Shown in pieces: positions 9,338 through 18,748 of a DNA stretch of 64,000 bases (its first letter is position 1; every line of letters starts with the position of its first letter). A model generated the notes under the pieces. That model worked only from the letters and a program-made list of their open reading frames with translations, searched no databases and was not told where the DNA came from. The DNA is taken from assembly GCF_013385825.1 (NCBI RefSeq), contig NZ_JACAPG010000012.1, forward strand, positions 120,298-184,297. Direction: 5' to 3'. This DNA comes from Pseudomonas reactans. Lineage in GTDB: Bacteria > Pseudomonadota > Gammaproteobacteria > Pseudomonadales > Pseudomonadaceae. Both the position numbers and the translations under genes were made by a program.

Positions 9338-10039
9338 TTAACCGCCCAGGTACGCCTCACGCACCTTCGGATCGGTCAGCAACTGCTCGCCAGTGCCTTG
9401 CATTACCACCCGGCCGTTTTCCAGCACATAGGCACGGTCAGCGATCTTCAAGGCCTGGTTGGCGTTCTGCTCCACCAGGAACACTGTCACACCGTCCTTG
9501 CGCAGTTGTTCGATGATGTCGAAGATCTGCTGGATGATGATCGGTGCCAGGCCCAGGGAGGGTTCGTCCAGCAGCAACAGCTTGGGTTTGCTCATCAGCG
9601 CGCGGCCGATGGCGAGCATTTGCTGCTCACCGCCGGACATGGTGCCGCCGCGCTGGCTGAAGCGCTCCTTGAGCCGGGGGAACAGGTGCAGCACCTTATC
9701 CATCTGCTCCTGGTAATCGCCCTTGTCGGTGAAGAACCCGCCCATGGCCAGGTTCTCCTCCACGGTCAGGCGTGAGAACACACGACGGCCTTCGGGCACC
9801 ACCGCAATGCTCTTGCGCATGATCTGCGACGACTGCTGGCCCACCAGTTCTTCACCCATGTAGCGGATACTGCCACTGTAGGCCTGGGGCGAACCACACA
9901 GGGTCATCAACAGGGTCGATTTGCCGGCACCGTTGGCGCCGATCAGCGTGACGATCTCACCCTGGCGCACTTCGACGTTGACGCTGTGCAGGGCCTGGAT
10001 CTTGCCGTAAAAAGTGGAAACGTTTTCGAATTGCAGCAT
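9338..10039 (-). CDS. livF: Branched-chain amino acid ABC transporter ATP-binding protein LivF/BraG
   Basis: A 233-residue ABC ATPase, one of two that power high-affinity uptake of leucine, isoleucine and valine. Walker A is GANGAGKST (residues 34-42), the signature is MSGGEQ, and Walker B is LLLLDEPS. VVPEGRRVFSRLTVEENL after the Q-loop region is diagnostic for LivF as opposed to LivG. It is the last gene of livHMGF, one base after the livG stop. In pseudomonads the same gene is called braG. Confidence 0.96.
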   Translation of the reverse strand: MLQFENVSTFYGKIQALHSVNVEVRQGEIVTLIGANGAGKSTLLMTLCGSPQAYSGSIRYMGEELVGQQSSQIMRKSIAVVPEGRRVFSRLTVEENLAMGGFFTDKGDYQEQMDKVLHLFPRLKERFSQRGGTMSGGEQQMLAIGRALMSKPKLLLLDEPSLGLAPIIIQQIFDIIEQLRKDGVTVFLVEQNANQALKIADRAYVLENGRVVMQGTGEQLLTDPKVREAYLGG

Positions 10040-10040
10040 T

Positions 10041-10808
10041 TTACGCTTCCCCCAAATAGGCTTTGATCACTTCAGGATTATCGCGGATCTGCTCCGGCGT
10101 CCCGTCGGCCAGAGGCGTGCCCTGGTTGATCACCACGATGTGGTCGGAAATGCTCATGACCAGTTTCATGTCGTGTTCGATCAACAACACGGTGGCGTTG
10201 TTTTCTTCACGCAACACGCTGATCAGCGCCTTGAGGTCTTCGGTTTCCTTGGGGTTCAGGCCGGCGGCTGGTTCGTCGAGCATGAGGATCCGCGGACGGG
10301 TCATCATGCAGCGGGCGATTTCCAGGCGACGTTGCTGACCGTAGGCCAGGGTGCCGGCCGGGCGGTTGGCGAACTCGGTCAGGTTGACCTTGTCCAGCCA
10401 GTACTCGGCGTATTCCATGGCCTCGCGTTCGCTCTTGCGGAACGCCGGGGTCTTGAACAGGCCCGCGAAGAAGTTGGTGTTCAGGTGACGGTGCTGGGCA
10501 ATCAGCAGGTTTTCCACCGCCGTCATGTCCTTGAACAACCGCACGTTCTGGAAGGTCCGCACCACGCCCTTGCGGGCGATCTCGTGACCGGCCAGGCCTT
10601 GGATCGGCTGACCGTCCAGCAGGATGCTGCCACCGCTCGGCTTGTAGAAACCGGTGAGGCAGTTGAACACCGTGGTCTTGCCGGCACCGTTCGGGCCGAT
10701 CAACGCTACGACTTGTTTCTCTTTCACGGTCAGGGCCACGCCGTTGACCGCCAGCAAGCCGCCGAAGCGCATGCTCAAGTTTTCGACTTTCAGGATCTCG
10801 CGGCTCAT
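10041..10808 (-). CDS. livG: Branched-chain amino acid ABC transporter ATP-binding protein LivG/BraF
   Basis: A 255-residue ABC ATPase with [20 protein letters not shown] (Walker A and the LivG-specific extension), [12 protein letters not shown] as signature segment and [12 protein letters not shown] as Walker B. It pairs with LivF on the cytoplasmic side of the LivHM channel. Its start overlaps the livM stop by four bases, so translation is coupled. Known as braF in P. aeruginosa. Confidence 0.96.
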   Translation of the reverse strand: MSREILKVENLSMRFGGLLAVNGVALTVKEKQVVALIGPNGAGKTTVFNCLTGFYKPSGGSILLDGQPIQGLAGHEIARKGVVRTFQNVRLFKDMTAVENLLIAQHRHLNTNFFAGLFKTPAFRKSEREAMEYAEYWLDKVNLTEFANRPAGTLAYGQQRRLEIARCMMTRPRILMLDEPAAGLNPKETEDLKALISVLREENNATVLLIEHDMKLVMSISDHIVVINQGTPLADGTPEQIRDNPEVIKAYLGEA

Positions 10809-12058
10809 TTGCGCAGCTCCATGTGTGGACGTTGCATGGGCAGCAGGCCTTGAGGGCGCCAGATCATCATCAGCACCATCATGGCGCCGAACATCAACAT
10901 GCGGTATTCGCTGAACTCACGCATCATTTCCGGCAGCAGGATCATCACGATCGCCGCCAGGATCACGCCCAGTTGCGAGCCCATGCCACCCAGTACCACG
11001 ATGGCGAGGATGATCGCCGACTCGATGAAGGTGAACGACTCCGGCGTCACCAGGCCTTGGCGAGCGGCGAAGAAGCTGCCGGCGAAACCGGCGAAGGTTG
11101 CCCCGAGGGTGAAGGCCGAAAGCTTGATGACTGTCGGGTTCATGCCCAGAGCACGGCAGGCGATTTCATCTTCGCGCAGCGCTTCCCACGCACGGCCGAT
11201 CGGCATGCGCAGCAGGCGGTTGATCACGAACAGGGCGGCCAATGCCAGCAACAGCGCCACCAGGTACAGGAACACCACTTTGCTCACCGGGTTGTAGTCG
11301 ATCCCGAAGTATTCGTGGAACGTCTGCATGCCTTCTGCGGCGCTACGGTCGAACGTCAGGCCGAAGAACGTCGGCTTGGGGATGCTGCTGATACCGTTGG
11401 GGCCGCCGGTGATATCGGTGAGGTTACGCAGGAACAGACGGATGATTTCACCGAAGCCCAGGGTCACGATCGCCAGGTAGTCACCGCGCAAACGCAGCAC
11501 CGGGAAGCCCAGCAGGAAGCCGAACGTGGCCGCCGCCATGCCCGCCAAGGGCAGGCAGATCCAGAAGCCCCAACCCAGGTAGTGCGAGAGCAGCGCGTAG
11601 GTGTACGCACCCACGGCGTAGAAACCCACGTAACCCAGGTCGAGCAAGCCGGCCAGGCCGACCACGATGTTCAGGCCAAGGCCCAGCAACACGTAGATCA
11701 GGATCAGGGTGGCGATATCGACCGCACCGCGCGAGCCGAAGAACGGCCAGATCAACGCGGCCACGATCAGGCCGATGATGATGTAGCGCTGGGTGCGCGG
11801 CAGGGTCAGGAATTGGCTGACCTTGGGCGATACCAACGGGCCACGGTTGCCCTTGAACAGGGCGCCGACCTGCTGGGTAAACAGCACGCGCAGGAACATC
11901 AGCACCGAGCACAGGGCGATGATGGTCAGGGTCACAGGACCGGTGCCATGCACTTCCAGGTTGATGCCGACAATGCTCAGCTTGAGGCCGAGCACGGGGA
12001 ACGCAACCGCCCAAACCAACAGCGCGCTGAAAAACGCCGATTTAAGATATCTGCTCAT
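10805..12058 (-). CDS. livM: Branched-chain amino acid ABC transporter permease LivM/BraE
   Basis: A 417-residue inner-membrane permease. An N-terminal extension of about 100 residues with extra hydrophobic helices ([21 protein letters not shown]) precedes the common LivM core, as in other pseudomonad BraE proteins. The core carries [31 protein letters not shown] and the cytoplasmic loop [18 protein letters not shown] that contacts the ATPases. It overlaps livH and livG by four bases each. Confidence 0.95.
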   Translation of the reverse strand: MSRYLKSAFFSALLVWAVAFPVLGLKLSIVGINLEVHGTGPVTLTIIALCSVLMFLRVLFTQQVGALFKGNRGPLVSPKVSQFLTLPRTQRYIIIGLIVAALIWPFFGSRGAVDIATLILIYVLLGLGLNIVVGLAGLLDLGYVGFYAVGAYTYALLSHYLGWGFWICLPLAGMAAATFGFLLGFPVLRLRGDYLAIVTLGFGEIIRLFLRNLTDITGGPNGISSIPKPTFFGLTFDRSAAEGMQTFHEYFGIDYNPVSKVVFLYLVALLLALAALFVINRLLRMPIGRAWEALREDEIACRALGMNPTVIKLSAFTLGATFAGFAGSFFAARQGLVTPESFTFIESAIILAIVVLGGMGSQLGVILAAIVMILLPEMMREFSEYRMLMFGAMMVLMMIWRPQGLLPMQRPHMELRK

Positions 12059-12978
12059 ACTTTCTCAACCTCCGGGCGGCCCAAAATGCCGGTCGGACGG
12101 AACAACAGCACCAGAACCAACAGGCCGAACGCCACGACGTCCTTGTACTGGTCGCCGAAGATATCGGCGCCAAAGGCTTCGGCCACACCCAGCACCAGGC
12201 CACCGAGCATCGCGCCCGGGATACTGCCGATGCCGCCCAAAACCGCCGCAGTAAAGGCCTTGAGGCCTACCAGGAAACCGGCGTTGGGGTTGATCACGCC
12301 GTACTGCATGCTCAGCAGCACCGCCGCAACGGCAGCCAGTGCGGCACCGATCACGAAGGTCAGGGCGATGATGTTGTTGGTGTTGATGCCCAGCAGGTTG
12401 GCCATCTTGATGTCTTCGGCGCAAGCCCGGCAGGCGCGCCCCAGACGGGAGCGGGAGATGAACAGGGTCAGGCCGAGCATCGCCACCAGGGTGACGACGA
12501 AGACCAGGATCTGCATGTACGAAATCAGCACTTCTTGTGCGCCGCCTGGGCCGAAGGAGATGCTCCCCGGGATCAGGTTGGGAATGGACTTGTCCTTGGA
12601 GTCCTGGGACAGCAATACAGTGTTCTGCAGGAAAATCGACATGCCGATGGCGGAAATCAGTGGGATCAAACGGTTGCTGCCACGCAAGGGACGGTAGGCA
12701 ACACGCTCGATACTGTAGCCATAGGCACTGGTCACGACGATCGACGCCAGGAACGCGGCGGTCATCAACAGCGGCAGGGAGTGGATACCCATCATGGCCA
12801 ACCCGGCAAGGGCGATAAAGGCCACGTAGGAGCCAATCATGTACACCTCGCCATGGGCGAAGTTGATCATTCCAATGATGCCGTAAACCATTGTGTAGCC
12901 AATGGCTATCAAGGCATAGGTGCTGCCAATGGTCAGGCCATTAACCAGCTGTTGGAAAAAATGATAGATCTCAGGCAT
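12055..12978 (-). CDS. livH: Branched-chain amino acid ABC transporter permease LivH/BraD
   Basis: A 307-residue permease forming the transmembrane channel with LivM. Family features include [30 protein letters not shown] near the N-terminus and the coupling loop [23 protein letters not shown]. It opens the livHMGF cluster, about 225 bases after the binding-protein gene braC, from which it is separated by a terminator hairpin. Expression probably depends on readthrough from braC or on its own promoter. Confidence 0.96.
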   Translation of the reverse strand: MPEIYHFFQQLVNGLTIGSTYALIAIGYTMVYGIIGMINFAHGEVYMIGSYVAFIALAGLAMMGIHSLPLLMTAAFLASIVVTSAYGYSIERVAYRPLRGSNRLIPLISAIGMSIFLQNTVLLSQDSKDKSIPNLIPGSISFGPGGAQEVLISYMQILVFVVTLVAMLGLTLFISRSRLGRACRACAEDIKMANLLGINTNNIIALTFVIGAALAAVAAVLLSMQYGVINPNAGFLVGLKAFTAAVLGGIGSIPGAMLGGLVLGVAEAFGADIFGDQYKDVVAFGLLVLVLLFRPTGILGRPEVEKV

Positions 12979-13157
12979 TACAGCGCTCCTAAAAACCCGA
13001 TACGCATTTCACTGGTGGAGTCATTTCCGGCCTGTGCCCTGTTCTGTGACCAGGTTGCACAAAGCGTTTGCCAGCGAACCGCTGGTGACGGTTTTAAGAT
13101 TTTCAGGTGAGCCAGCGCCCGGATCGCGGGTGACAGGCCCATAAACCTCGTAAAACA

Positions 13158-13183
13158 AAGCCCACTGCTCTCACAGTGGGCTT
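13158..13183 (-). terminator. Intrinsic terminator after braC
   Basis: A perfect 10-base stem (AAGCCCACTG / CAGTGGGCTT) with a six-base loop; on the minus strand it is followed by TGTTTTA. It lies 22 bases after the braC stop and ahead of livH, so it should reduce transcription from the abundant binding-protein gene into the membrane and ATPase genes. Confidence 0.85.
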
Positions 13184-13204
13184 GTTGGACCAGTAACGCC
13201 TGGC

Positions 13205-14332
13205 TTACTGAGGGGAAACTTCGGTTTTTGGTTTACCGAAGTGCCATTCGTAGACCACGAACTTGAAGTCCTTCAGGTCGCCCTTGGCGTCGAAGCTCAG
13301 GTCGCCGGTAGGGGTCTTGAAGGTGCCCGCGTGGATGGCTTCGGCCACTTTGGCGGTGTCTTCGCTTTTCGCTGCCTTGATGCCGCCGGCAATCACTTCG
13401 ATGGCCGAGTAGGCTGGGAACACGAATGGACCGGTTGGGTCCTGTTTGTTCTTGGCGAACTCTTCAACGATGGCTTTGTTGGCCGGGTCAGTGTCGAAGG
13501 ACTTAGGCAGGGTGACCAGCAGGCCTTCGGAAGCGCCCTGGGCGATTTGCGAGATGGAGTCGTTGCCGACGCCTTCCGGGCCCATGAACTTGGCGTTCAG
13601 GCCTTTTTCCTTGGCTTGGCGCAGGATCAGGCCCAGCTCAGGGTGGTAGCCGCCGTAGTAGACGAAGTCGACGTTGGCTTGCTTGAGCTTCTGGATGATC
13701 GAGGAGAAGTCTTTGTCGCCGGCGTTCAGGCCCTCGAAGACAGCAACCTTGGTGCCTTTCTTCTCGAGGGTCTGTTTAACGGCGGTGGCGATGCCTTCAC
13801 CGTATTGCTGCTTGTCGTGCAGTACGGCAACGATCTTCGGCTTCACGTGGTCGGCGATGTAGTTGCCGGCGGCTGGGCCCTGGGCGCTGTCCAGGCCGAT
13901 GGTGCGGAAGATCAGCTTGTAGCCACGGGCGGTGATTTCCGGGCTGGTGGCAGCCGGGGTAATCATGATCACGCCTTCGTCTTCATAGATGTCGGAGGCA
14001 GGTTGAGTGGAGCTGGAGCAGAGGTGACCGACCACGAACTTGACGCCGTCGTTGACCACTTTGTTGGCGACGGCAACGGCTTGTTTAGGATCGCAAGCGT
14101 CGTCGTATTCCTTGGCCTCAAGCATCTTGCCGTCTACGCCGCCCTTGGCGTTGATGTCGGCGATGGCTTGCTTGGCACCCATGAATTGCATGTCGCCGTA
14201 TTGCGTCACTGGACCGGTCTTAGGCCCTGCGATACCGATCTTGATGGTGTCGGCTGCGAACGAATGGCCGGCAACCCCAGCCAGGACCATAGCGGCAAAC
14301 AGTTTGGAAATCTGCTTAGTAGCCTTATTCAT
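13205..14332 (-). CDS. braC: Branched-chain amino acid ABC transporter substrate-binding protein BraC/LivK
   Basis: A 375-residue periplasmic binding protein. The signal peptide (MNKATKQISKLFAAMVLAG...) is probably cleaved after SFA at residue 26. The mature domain begins DTIKIGIAGPKTGPVTQYGDMQ, the standard start of type I Leu/Ile/Val binding proteins, and holds a Cys pair (CDPKQA, GHLCSSST) expected to form a disulfide. It captures branched-chain amino acids for LivHMGF, encoded directly downstream behind a terminator. Confidence 0.95.
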   Translation of the reverse strand: MNKATKQISKLFAAMVLAGVAGHSFAADTIKIGIAGPKTGPVTQYGDMQFMGAKQAIADINAKGGVDGKMLEAKEYDDACDPKQAVAVANKVVNDGVKFVVGHLCSSSTQPASDIYEDEGVIMITPAATSPEITARGYKLIFRTIGLDSAQGPAAGNYIADHVKPKIVAVLHDKQQYGEGIATAVKQTLEKKGTKVAVFEGLNAGDKDFSSIIQKLKQANVDFVYYGGYHPELGLILRQAKEKGLNAKFMGPEGVGNDSISQIAQGASEGLLVTLPKSFDTDPANKAIVEEFAKNKQDPTGPFVFPAYSAIEVIAGGIKAAKSEDTAKVAEAIHAGTFKTPTGDLSFDAKGDLKDFKFVVYEWHFGKPKTEVSPQ

Positions 14333-14673
14333 AGTGCTCCACTCTTACTGTTGTATTTTTTATAGTTCTAGCGGCCTTGTGAGCTGCAGAACCGGATCGG
14401 ATATCTCGGATATCCCCCCGGCAGTGCCCTGGCAACTGTACCGGTACAGTGTAGAGCGCCGGTTGATCGCTTGAAAAGCTGGCTGCTGGGGGCAAAACCC
14501 GGGTATGTCGCTTAAATGAAAGAAAAAGACAGAATTGCGGCGGGGTGATGCCAGAGTTTCGGGCAATCCTTGGCTTTCCTGACACTTTCTCTCGGTGACT
14601 CATTTGCAACTGGGTTTTTCTACCCGGGCCACGACGTTATGATTGCGCCGTTTTTTTACTCAGGTGAATTCCC
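14333..14673. other. Gene-free stretch between braC and the DUF2288 gene
   Basis: This 341-base region must hold the divergent promoters of braC and the DUF2288 gene. It is AT-richer near both starts. One short inverted repeat, GGATAT-CTCGG-ATATCC at 14399-14415, could be a regulator site, but nothing links it to a known protein. No small gene or RNA is evident. Confidence 0.5.
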
Positions 14674-14985
14674 ATGACGCAAGAACCTAGCACCCTCTAT
14701 GCCAAGCTGCTCGGTGAAACCGCCGAAATATCCTGGAAAGAGCTTGAGCCGTTCTTTGCCAAGGGTGCCCTATTGTGGGTCGATGGCGGCCTGGATTTGA
14801 TCGAAGCCGCCGAGGGAATGGCCGAGGACAACCGCGACAAAGTCGCTGCCTGGCTGGCCTCTGGCAGCCTGGGCGAAGTGTCTGCAACGCGGGCGCTGGA
14901 CCTGGTGGAGCGTGATCCAAGCCTGTGGGCGGTGGTGGTTTCGCCGTGGATCCTGATCCAGGAAAGGGCAGCCTCTTCGAAGTAG
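14674..14985 (+). CDS. DUF2288 domain-containing protein
   Basis: A 103-residue soluble acidic protein matching the DUF2288 family over its whole length (LYAKLLGETAEISWKELEPFFAKGALLWV). No catalytic or metal-binding motif is visible and the family has no known role. It is a single gene with an ATG start preceded by a weak AGGTG at 14660-14664. The next gene downstream starts 252 bases later and probably has its own promoter. Confidence 0.85.
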   Translation: MTQEPSTLYAKLLGETAEISWKELEPFFAKGALLWVDGGLDLIEAAEGMAEDNRDKVAAWLASGSLGEVSATRALDLVERDPSLWAVVVSPWILIQERAASSK

Positions 14986-15237
14986 GCACTGAAACGGTGC
15001 GTGAATTTCAGGTTTGAAAGTGTGTAGCGGGGTAACCGCTGACGCCGTGATGGCATCTTGCCGTGAAGAAAGGTCACAGCCCAGGGTGACGCGTACGTCA
15101 TGGGAACAGTTTTTCCACCGTCCACAGGGTGGAAGAATTGTTTCTCAGTGTTTAAAAAGCCTGGCATTTGTCGGATCGGGACAGTAGGAAGCGCTGAAAT
15201 TCCGGTAAAGTGCGCAGCCTGTCACCCGGAGCCCACC

Positions 15238-16329
15238 ATGCCGTCAACGCTGCCCCCCTCAGCGAAGCCCTCGCACCAGCTGCTTTACCTTATCTACGGT
15301 AAACAAGATGTTTACCGGCGCGAAGCCAAATTCAGCATCCTCACTGCCTTGGCTCAGCTCAAGCCGGGTGAGTCGCTGTGCATCCGGGTCATGACCGATC
15401 GGCCCCAGGATTTCATCGGCTGGCCGGTAGAAACCACCGAGCTGGACGAGCAGACTCTGACCCAGTGGCAGGGCGACAACGGTTACCTCCACCGGCGCAA
15501 GGCCTGTGCAATCGCCCAAGGCTTGACGCTGGCGGACAAAACCCTGTTCGTCGATACGGATACGGTATTCCTCAAGTCCCCTCATCGCGTGTTCGATTTG
15601 ATCGAGCCCGGCCAGTATGTGATGGACGAGTTCGAGTACGACTGGCGCTATGTCTGCCAGCGCCCGGACTACCTCAAGCTGGGCCAGCACCTGCACGCCC
15701 ACGGCATTTCTGCCAGTAACAGCTTCAAGCTCTACAACAGTGGCCTGTGTGGTGTCCGTGATACGGATACGCCGCTGCTTGAAACCTCGATCCGCCTGAT
15801 CGACGAGTGGACCCAGGGTTCATTCGACATCCACACCATCGAGCAAGTCGCAATTTCCTTCGCGATGCAGGGCAAGACGGTGCGCGAGGCCAGGAAGTTC
15901 GTTCATCACTATTACGCTGACAAGCGCTTCTTCCATGCCATGCAGGCGCATTTTTTCAGCCTTCATGGTGAAACCTTCGGCCCTGAGCTGGTGGCGCGTT
16001 GCCTTGACGTACCGCAGTTCAAACCTATGCCATCGGCGTGGCAGCGACTGAGCATCAAATGGAAGCTGCGTAATCAGCGCAAGCATGTAAAACGGGTCGG
16101 TCGCGACTTGCTCTACGGCAGCGCCGCGCCTGCGAATCCCTATTACGACGTGTGCCGACAAGGCTGGTGGGAATCGGCCTCGCGTGAAATTCGCGGTTGG
16201 GATGAGGCTGAGCAGAACACGTTCTTCGGAACGCAAGCCTCCAGCTGGCCGAAGCAATTGCCCCGGCCTGCCAAGTCTGCAGACGAGCAGGCCATCGTCG
16301 CCTACCTGCAGCAACGACGAGCCTCGTGA
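15238..16329 (+). CDS. Putative glycosyltransferase-like protein with DxD motif
   Basis: A 363-residue soluble protein. The ATG at 15238 is chosen because GGAG lies six bases upstream and the preceding in-frame stretch (from 15100) has no good start signal. The N-terminus (LLYLIYGKQDVYRREAKFSILTALAQL) and KTLFVDTDTVFLKSPHRVFDLI look like a GT-A nucleotide-sugar transferase core; VDTDTVF supplies a DxD motif for metal and nucleotide sugar. SNSFKLYNSGLCGV, later, resembles the acceptor-side loop. The sugar and acceptor are unknown. It converges on the tubulin-like gene with a hairpin between the two stops. No other cell-surface gene is nearby. Confidence 0.7.
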   Translation: MPSTLPPSAKPSHQLLYLIYGKQDVYRREAKFSILTALAQLKPGESLCIRVMTDRPQDFIGWPVETTELDEQTLTQWQGDNGYLHRRKACAIAQGLTLADKTLFVDTDTVFLKSPHRVFDLIEPGQYVMDEFEYDWRYVCQRPDYLKLGQHLHAHGISASNSFKLYNSGLCGVRDTDTPLLETSIRLIDEWTQGSFDIHTIEQVAISFAMQGKTVREARKFVHHYYADKRFFHAMQAHFFSLHGETFGPELVARCLDVPQFKPMPSAWQRLSIKWKLRNQRKHVKRVGRDLLYGSAAPANPYYDVCRQGWWESASREIRGWDEAEQNTFFGTQASSWPKQLPRPAKSADEQAIVAYLQQRRAS

Positions 16330-16335
16330 AACAGT

Positions 16336-16357
16336 GACGGCGCCAAACGGCGCCGTC
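16336..16357. terminator. Hairpin between convergent genes
   Basis: A perfect nine-base GC-rich stem (GACGGCGCC / GGCGCCGTC) with an AAAC loop, lying between two convergent stop codons. Neither side has a good T-run, so it may act as a transcript end-stabilising hairpin or a weak bidirectional terminator. Confidence 0.6.
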
Positions 16358-16365
16358 GCTACGCG

Positions 16366-18543
16366 TCAGGCGGTCTTGCCCGTGTGGTTATTCAACGAAA
16401 TAACTTTGGTCTTGCCGATGCGGTGACGGTAGATCTCACGCAGGTACTTGATCGACTTCTTCACGCAATCCCGTGACAGGCGAATGTCATTGATCGACAC
16501 GAACTTGTCTTTGTCGTTGATCAGCTCGCGGTACTTCTTCTCATACATCGGCTTGATCGCGTACCAGTTGGTATCGAGGATCTTCGCCGGGTTTTCGAAC
16601 TCGTTGAGCAGCTCGTCGATACGGTCCTCGTCGAAGTCCTCGTGGATGATGAAGTCCAGGATCGAGTTGTCCAGCGTGTCATCGAAGCGGTACGGGTTGC
16701 GCGCGAAGCAGCGCTTGATGAAGGCTACGATCAGCGTGAGGAAATCATCCGACAGGCACGGGCTTTTGGCGATCAAGGTGGTCAGCGACAAGTTGGCCGA
16801 TGCGCCAATCACCAGCGCATAGCGCTTGAGCGTGGTGTTGGGGAACAGGCTGTTGAGGTGGGTCTTGAGCCGGTTCAGGTCCATGTAGGACAGCTTGTAG
16901 TCCTTGGGCAACGAGACAATCGACACCACCGACGAACAGTTCTTGAAGAAGTGCAGGTCGTGCAACGCGGCTGCGTCGTAGCCCGAATTCTTGTACTGCT
17001 CCAGCGAGGCCTTGTAGCGCTTGGATTCGATCGGCAGCAGGCTGATGCCTTCGATGGCCTGGGTGACCTTATTGAAGTGCGGCAGGTCGATGGAACGGAA
17101 GAACAGATCATCGATGTTCAAGCGTTGCGGCTCTTTGTCGAACACCTTGAACTTGTCACTCGACGGCGCTGGGGTCTCCGGCACGACGGACTCAGCGTAG
17201 GCAATCGCCACCGGGCCGGCCAGGCTCATGAAGAGGTCGTTGGCATCCAGGCGGATGGTTTCGCCGATGTCAATCCCGGCACGACGGAAGTAGTTCTGGT
17301 CGTAGTCGGTGGTCACGGCCTGGGCCGTGAGGATGTTGAAGATCTGCTGGGAAATGTACTGGTTGGCGTGTTTTTCCATGGCATTGACGTCAATGTTCTG
17401 GATATTGCCGTCATCGCTTTCTTCGGCATAACGCATGATGTCGTTGGAAATCAGCATCATTGCGTTCCACGGCCGGATACGCCCCTTCACGCTGGCTTCG
17501 CTGCTGTCTTCATTGGCAAAGTTGTACGAGAAGTCCCATTCTTCCGACAGGTATTTGCACAGCAGGCGCCCGGCGTTGATGTGCAGCGCCTCGGACATTT
17601 CGCTGCGGTGGTCGGAGATGTTCGGCAGCACGCAAATGCCGCTGGTGAAGATCGGTTCGAACACAAAGGCATGGCCGCTTTTGCTGTCGTGCTCGTCGGC
17701 GGGCTTGGTGTCGAACGTCTTGTTCATGTACGAGTGCTGCTGGGCCAGGCCGAACTCCGAGGCCATGCCCGAGCCGGTGCCGCCGCCGGCGCTGAAGATC
17801 GAGAAATACAGGCGCGACTGGTTCGCCTTGATGCCGCAAGAGTCGATCAGGTACGAATGGATCATCTTCCAGTCAGGGCTGGAAAAACGCTGGGTGTCTT
17901 TATTGAGGATGATCTTGGCCAGGTACTGGCCGAGGATCGGCGCGTTACCGGCGCCACCGGCATGGACTTCCGACAGGTCCATGATTTTCATCTTGCTATA
18001 GTCGCGCAAAAAGCCGCTTTTTTCACCCTTGCGCGAGAAACGGATGCGCCCGGCGATGTCTTTGTCCAGGTCGCCGAGCATCACCAGCGGTTCCACCAGG
18101 AACACCGGTTTGCTGGCCTTGCCGCCGCCCAGGCGCAGGTTGTTGCGGATCCACTGGGCGGGGCTATAGCCCTTGTCCTGCGATTTGTCTTCGTTGCTGA
18201 ATTCGTTCAGGTAGAACTTGCGCGCGTTGTACACCAGCTCGGCCACGTCCAGCGCAATGTTGGAACCGCAGCGGCCCAGGCCGATCAGGCAGACCGAGGG
18301 AAATTCCTGCTCGTTGCGCGGGTCGTTGTCGCCTTCCAGGTGGGGCGGGCGCGGGAACACCATATCGCGCAGGCCGTCGAGGTTGTCGAGGATGCGGTCG
18401 GTATTGGTTTCGGTGAAGTACAGGTATTGCTGGGTGGCCAGCGGGCGGGCGCTGCTCAATGACTTTGAACCTGAGGGCTTGTCCGCAGGAGCTGGGAGCA
18501 ACACGTCGGATACCACGGTGGCAGAGTTATTTTTAGAAGTCAT
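16366..18543 (-). CDS. Tubulin/FtsZ-superfamily protein (Tubulin_2 / FtsZ-like type)
   Basis: A 725-residue protein with the nucleotide-binding signatures of tubulin/FtsZ GTPases in the right order. VCLIGLGRCGSNIAL (84-98) is a T1-like glycine loop. HAGGAGNAPILG (194-205) resembles FtsZ T3 (GAGANP). FSAGGGTGSGMASEFG (250-265) is the T4 tubulin signature. IRLDANDLFMSLAG (430-443) sits where the T7 catalytic loop would be. Residues 1-80 are a low-complexity lead, and roughly 460-725 is an unrecognised C-terminal region rich in charged residues (DEDRIDELLNEFENPAK). It is about twice the length of FtsZ and is not the cell-division ftsZ, which sits in the dcw cluster. It is probably one of the bacterial FtsZ-like/Tubulin_2 families; no partner gene is adjacent. 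Whether it polymerises is unknown. Confidence 0.82.
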   Translation of the reverse strand: MTSKNNSATVVSDVLLPAPADKPSGSKSLSSARPLATQQYLYFTETNTDRILDNLDGLRDMVFPRPPHLEGDNDPRNEQEFPSVCLIGLGRCGSNIALDVAELVYNARKFYLNEFSNEDKSQDKGYSPAQWIRNNLRLGGGKASKPVFLVEPLVMLGDLDKDIAGRIRFSRKGEKSGFLRDYSKMKIMDLSEVHAGGAGNAPILGQYLAKIILNKDTQRFSSPDWKMIHSYLIDSCGIKANQSRLYFSIFSAGGGTGSGMASEFGLAQQHSYMNKTFDTKPADEHDSKSGHAFVFEPIFTSGICVLPNISDHRSEMSEALHINAGRLLCKYLSEEWDFSYNFANEDSSEASVKGRIRPWNAMMLISNDIMRYAEESDDGNIQNIDVNAMEKHANQYISQQIFNILTAQAVTTDYDQNYFRRAGIDIGETIRLDANDLFMSLAGPVAIAYAESVVPETPAPSSDKFKVFDKEPQRLNIDDLFFRSIDLPHFNKVTQAIEGISLLPIESKRYKASLEQYKNSGYDAAALHDLHFFKNCSSVVSIVSLPKDYKLSYMDLNRLKTHLNSLFPNTTLKRYALVIGASANLSLTTLIAKSPCLSDDFLTLIVAFIKRCFARNPYRFDDTLDNSILDFIIHEDFDEDRIDELLNEFENPAKILDTNWYAIKPMYEKKYRELINDKDKFVSINDIRLSRDCVKKSIKYLREIYRHRIGKTKVISLNNHTGKTA

Positions 18544-18748
18544 TGTGCGCCATGTGCCTGGGCGGATGGCTGAAAAGTATCAAAGGGCCATCACGGAATG
18601 GGAGTTCGCGACTTTACAGTGCGTCCTTGTCCTGGGCGAGTGGGCTAAACCCTAGTGTTTTCGGGGGAAAACCTGGCCGGACTCTGATGAATCGGCCGTT
18701 CGTCGGCGTTCTTTAGGCAAATGATGGCTAAATGCCAAAGTTTCGGCG

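Noticed and set aside
10823..12697. Long plus-strand reading frame of 624 codons over livM/livH
   Set aside because: Antisense to full-length permease genes with clear motifs; composition is typical of a shadow frame.
14399..14415. GGATAT-CTCGG-ATATCC inverted repeat
   Set aside because: Too short and isolated to name an operator; kept only in the description of the gap.
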